DNA from: Sphingobium soli
GTDB lineage: Bacteria > Pseudomonadota > Alphaproteobacteria > Sphingomonadales > Sphingomonadaceae
Length of the DNA stretch: 64,000 nt
Assembly (NCBI RefSeq): GCF_020782245.1
Contig: NZ_JAJGNP010000001.1
Location: 310,001-374,000, forward strand
Direction of reading: 5' to 3'
Shown here piece by piece: positions 61,369 to 64,000 of this stretch. Made by a program: the position numbers and the translations under genes. Position 1 is the first letter of the stretch; each line of letters begins with the position of its first letter. The notes below the pieces were generated by a model. The model was not told the origin of the DNA and searched no databases. It worked only from the letters and a program-made list of their open reading frames with translations.

Positions 61369-62018
61369 CAGCGCGCGCCGTTGCGTTTTTCGCGGTCAGC
61401 CCGCGCGGTCAGATCGCCCAATGTGCTGTCGTCCAGCAACTTTGCGTCGAGCATCGCCATCCGCTCCGCCTTGCGCGCGATCGGATTGGGCTTCGACACA
61501 TCAGCGTCCGCCTTGGCCTGAACGACTGGTGGCTTGGGCGCAGGCTTGGGCAGCTTGTCGACATTATCGGCGGCGTGGGCTTCGCGAATAATCGCAATGT
61601 CGCTGCGAATCTGGGTCGCCGCTGGACTTTCCGGCGCCTTTTGCGGCGCGGAGGGAAGATCGGCGGGCGTTTCGACCATCGCCACCATCACGGGCGGTGC
61701 GACATAGTCCGGCCCGTTGGGCTGCACGCCGTCCAGCTGCGCCAGCGCCCGCTCGCCCTCCAGATATTGCTGCGCGGTCGGCGTCGCGTAGAGGAAGTCA
61801 TGCTGGTTCCAGCTTTCCAGCTGACGCATGGAGGCGCGCGCGCTGAATTCCGTTTCCAGATAGCGAATATCGGCCTTCGTCGCGGCGATCTGCGATCGCA
61901 CGCGCATCAACTCGTTCCGCTCGGTCGCGACCTTGAGAGAAACCATATAGGCGCCCAGGGCGCCCAGCGCGACGAGGATCACCCAGATCAAGCTTTGCAA
62001 TCTCTTGACGGCGATCAT
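61368..62018 (-). CDS. ftsL: FtsL-like divisome protein with long C-terminal extension
   Basis: A 216-residue bitopic membrane protein: a very short cytoplasmic tail (MIAVKRLQ), a transmembrane segment (about 9-28) and a periplasmic coiled coil (about 30-75: [25 protein letters not shown]). Position between rsmH and ftsI and topology identify it as FtsL, which with FtsB activates FtsWI. The Pro/Ala/Lys-rich extension of about 110 residues after the coiled coil is not present in E. coli FtsL (121 residues). It overlaps rsmH by 4 bases and shares one base with ftsI. Confidence 0.87.
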   Translation of the reverse strand: MIAVKRLQSLIWVILVALGALGAYMVSLKVATERNELMRVRSQIAATKADIRYLETEFSARASMRQLESWNQHDFLYATPTAQQYLEGERALAQLDGVQPNGPDYVAPPVMVAMVETPADLPSAPQKAPESPAATQIRSDIAIIREAHAADNVDKLPKPAPKPPVVQAKADADVSKPNPIARKAERMAMLDAKLLDDSTLGDLTARADREKRNGAR

Positions 62019-62977
62019 GCACGGCTACTCCGGGGCAACGAGGGGGCAAGCGAAAGCCGCGACGGTGCTGCGGTGCGAACCGCGCTGCGCAGGGTGGCAG
62101 AGCGGGCGCGGGGGTTGCGCGCCAATTCTGCGTCGCCGGCGCGCACTGCCTTGGCGGGCCTGGCGAAGGTAGGCTGCGGCCCGGCCGTGCGTTCAGGCAG
62201 ATGCCGCGAGCCCCCGCCCTCACCGCCGCTGCGATTGCGCAGGAACTGCTTGACGATGCGGTCCTCAAGACTGTGGAAGGTCACGATGGCAAGGCGCCCG
62301 CCCTCTTCCAGCAGCGCTTCGGCCGCCTCGAGCCCGCGCTCCAACTCTTCAAGTTCGCGATTCACATGGATGCGGATCGCCTGGAACGTGCGGGTGGCCG
62401 GGTCCTTTTTGTCATGCGGCTTGTATCCCAGCGCCTTGCGAACGACCGCCGCCAGTTGCGCGGTGCGCTCCAGCGGACGTGCATCCACGATAGCGCGTGC
62501 AACGCGCCGCGACCGAGGTTCTTCGCCATAACGATAGATGACGTCCGCGATATCCTCCTCCGGGGCGGAGTTGAGGAAATCGGCAGCGCTCATGCCGCCC
62601 TGACTCATCGTCATGTCCAGCGGGCCATCGGACTGAAACGAAAAACCGCGCTCGGGCCGATCAAGCTGCATCGAGGACACACCAATGTCGAGCGTGACGC
62701 CCGCCACGCGATCGACGCCTCGCTCCGCGAGGAGTTGCGCCATCCGTGAAAACTCGCCGGGGATAAGCGTGATGCCGTTCGCTTCGGCCACGGCCTCTCC
62801 TTCGCGGATCGCGTCGGGGTCGCGATCGAAGGCGAAGACGCGCGCGCCGGCCTGGGCCATGGCGCTGCTATAGCCACCCGCGCCGAAGGTGCCGTCGACA
62901 TGAATTTCACCCGGCGCAATCGCCAAGGCGTCCAACACCTCGTCGAGCAGCACGGGGATATGAGGCGCGGCGCTCAC
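62015..62977 (-). CDS. rsmH: 16S rRNA (cytosine(1402)-N4)-methyltransferase
   Basis: The 320-residue SAM-dependent enzyme (formerly MraW) methylates N4 of C1402 in 16S r[32 protein letters not shown] (SAM motif), [30 protein letters not shown] and the C-terminal [19 protein letters not shown] are family blocks. A basic Ala/Ser/Arg-rich C-terminal tail follows. It overlaps the mraZ stop by 4 bases and ftsL by 4 bases. Its second place in the dcw cluster is standard. Confidence 0.96.
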   Translation of the reverse strand: MSAAPHIPVLLDEVLDALAIAPGEIHVDGTFGAGGYSSAMAQAGARVFAFDRDPDAIREGEAVAEANGITLIPGEFSRMAQLLAERGVDRVAGVTLDIGVSSMQLDRPERGFSFQSDGPLDMTMSQGGMSAADFLNSAPEEDIADVIYRYGEEPRSRRVARAIVDARPLERTAQLAAVVRKALGYKPHDKKDPATRTFQAIRIHVNRELEELERGLEAAEALLEEGGRLAIVTFHSLEDRIVKQFLRNRSGGEGGGSRHLPERTAGPQPTFARPAKAVRAGDAELARNPRARSATLRSAVRTAAPSRLSLAPSLPRSSRA

Positions 62978-63471
62978 TTGCCGCCTCCGGCCGCGCGCTG
63001 GTCCACCCAGCGACGGACCTTGTTGCGGATCAGCGCCGGACGATCGGGACTTTCGACAAGGGCTTCAGGCTTCCAGATCTGGAAATAGCGACCCACGCCG
63101 TAGAAAAACACCGCGTCCGTGATGCCGGCCTCTTCCTTGATATCGGGGTGCAGGAAGAATCGGCCGCCATCGTCGAAATTCACGTCCTCGATCGTGCCGA
63201 GTCGGTTTTCGCGCTCCAGGTCGGCATTGAAATCGCGGCCAGCCTCATAGGCCTGACGCTCCAGCTTCTCGACCTCATCGAACAGGAACTGCTTGTGGGA
63301 CAGGCCAAAGCCGGTTGCACAGCCATTGTCGAAATGAACGGACAGGCACAGACGATTCTGGCCGCCGCTGGCCTGGGCCACCAGCTTGCGCATCTCCAGG
63401 GGCAGCACGAAACGGCCTTTGCCGTCCGCGACGCTGAACGCGTTGCCCGAATAGAGAATGACGTCCGACAC
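62974..63471 (-). CDS. mraZ: Transcriptional regulator MraZ
   Basis: The 165-residue AbrB-fold DNA-binding protein represses the dcw operon in other bacteria. It has two SpoVT/AbrB-type repeats: the first around [18 protein letters not shown], the second around [19 protein letters not shown]. Spacing and length (usually 140-165) are normal. It is the first gene of the dcw cluster. An array of 10-bp GGG repeats lies 140-190 bases upstream and probably is its operator. Its stop overlaps rsmH by 4 bases. Confidence 0.95.
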   Translation of the reverse strand: MSDVILYSGNAFSVADGKGRFVLPLEMRKLVAQASGGQNRLCLSVHFDNGCATGFGLSHKQFLFDEVEKLERQAYEAGRDFNADLERENRLGTIEDVNFDDGGRFFLHPDIKEEAGITDAVFFYGVGRYFQIWKPEALVESPDRPALIRNKVRRWVDQRAAGGGK

Positions 63472-63610
63472 CCTGAAAATGGCCCCTTTTCACCGGGACG
63501 CAGGCCGCCCTTTGCCGGAATCGCGAACCGACAATCCGACACATAGGACTGCACAAAGCCTGACGAACCCCAATGCTGGTTTTCCTACCAAGCATAGAGC
63601 CGACTGAAAA

Positions 63611-63660
63611 GGGAAAAGTCGGGAGGTGATGGGAAAAGCTGGTCAAAAGTGGGTCAGACT
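63611..63660. promoter_or_regulatory. Putative MraZ-binding repeat array
   Basis: Five consecutive 10-base units begin with GG[G/T] on the plus strand: GGGAAAAGTC, GGGAGGTGAT, GGGAAAAGCT, GGTCAAAAGT and GGGTCAGACT. Known MraZ boxes are TGGG-type direct repeats with about one helical turn spacing upstream of mraZ, and this array fits that in content, period and place. The orientation is opposite to mraZ transcription. Confidence 0.65.
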
Positions 63661-64000
63661 GATTTTCCTCGCGTTCCTTTGCTGGTTTTCACCTTTTGTT
63701 CTTCATCTCTATCCGTAAATCGAGCCCAGAGCAATGCCCCACCCACCATCGCCCAGCTCGTCCCAACCAGAATCGCCCATCGCAGCGCGAGCATCACATC
63801 TGCAGGCGTGCGCATCCATGGCCGCGGCGCCGGAGCGGCAGCGCCGAGCCAAAGGAGCAAAGCTGCCGGCGTATCGGCGATCCATGACCGCGGATTGAGC
63901 GGTTGCGCCGGGTCGGCAAGCCAGAGCCGATCGTCGATCAGGTCGGCATCTCCTATCAATAACAATGTCCCGCGCCCAATCGTCCGCGCCGTCATCGTCC
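63654..64000 (-). CDS. Partial membrane protein C-terminus, GldG/DUF4350-like (runs off window edge)
   Basis: The last about 115 residues of a protein whose N-terminus lies beyond the right edge; the frame is open to the edge, so the ATG at 63995 is probably internal. GRGTLLLIGDADLIDDRLWLAD fits the nucleotide-free GATase-like fold seen near the end of GldG/ABC-associated or DUF4350 proteins. A hydrophobic segment (about 20 residues, RWAILVGTSWAMVGGALLW) and a basic tail follow. This topology fits an ABC-type gliding/export accessory protein, but assignment is weak. It ends 182 bases upstream of mraZ on the same strand, overlapping the end of the repeat array. Confidence 0.5.
   Translation of the reverse strand, partial: TMTARTIGRGTLLLIGDADLIDDRLWLADPAQPLNPRSWIADTPAALLLWLGAAAPAPRPWMRTPADVMLALRWAILVGTSWAMVGGALLWARFTDRDEEQKVKTSKGTRGKSV

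Noticed and set aside
1..64000. tRNA, rRNA, CRISPR array, insertion sequence or prophage
   Set aside because: No tRNA-like cloverleaf with TTCGA arm in context, no rRNA stretch, no regularly spaced repeats and no transposase or phage gene was found.

Overview
The window is a chromosomal segment of a GC-rich alphaproteobacterium, almost certainly a sphingomonad (Sphingomonadaceae, Sphingobium/Sphingomonas-like; genus inferred only). The clearest marker is a serine palmitoyltransferase whose length (420 aa) and catalytic positions (His159, Asp231, His234, Lys265) are those known for the Sphingomonas paucimobilis enzyme. It sits next to a dedicated acyl carrier protein. A complete Tad/Cpa pilus assembly set, an alphaproteobacterial-type split glycine decarboxylase and a full dcw cluster fit the same placement. 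No rRNA, tRNA, insertion sequence, prophage or CRISPR was seen, and no gene-free stretch exceeds about 220 bases.

Layout: (1) 1-9000 holds a SulP anion transporter with a beta-carbonic anhydrase, an orphan OmpR-type response regulator, a DnaQ-like exonuclease, CorA, a periplasmic oligogalacturonate-lyase-family protein, an MscS channel, a divergent SDR/HxlR pair and a proline-rich lipoprotein. (2) 9000-14500 holds a nitronate monooxygenase-like enzyme, aspartokinase, UbiG, a FAD oxidoreductase and a lysophospholipase-like hydrolase. (3) 14492-21511 is a Tad pilus operon cpaA-B-C-D-E-tadB-tadC that lacks the CpaF/TadA ATPase in its usual place. (4) 21600-30700 holds a DUF2147 protein, a DMT exporter, a JmjC-like cupin, chorismate mutase divergent from a polyprenyl diphosphate synthase, a TSUP transporter, a hybrid sensor kinase and the HrpB helicase. 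(5) 30750-35790 holds an NDUFS4-like complex I subunit and a sphingolipid module (ACP, SPT, a second hybrid kinase and a Tam41-like nucleotidyltransferase). (6) 35957-42726 is the glycine cleavage operon gcvT-gcvH-gcvPA-gcvPB plus a DUF938 methyltransferase, controlled by a tandem glycine riboswitch, preceded by a dGTPase. (7) 42736-63471 is a TPR/SPOR cell-envelope protein and the dcw cluster, read on the minus strand as mraZ-rsmH-ftsL-ftsI-murE-murF-mraY-murD-ftsW-murG-murC-(small ORF)-murB-ddl-ftsQ-ftsA-ftsZ. An array of 10-bp GGG repeats, probably the MraZ operator, lies upstream of mraZ, and a strong intrinsic terminator follows ftsZ.

The dcw genes are packed with 1-8 base start/stop overlaps, so translational coupling is likely through most of the cluster. 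Three different palindromic intergenic repeats were found; two lie inside operons immediately before a ribosome binding site. The least explained items are the Tam41-like gene beside SPT, the 65-residue ORF between murC and murB, the missing Tad ATPase, and several unassigned palindromes.
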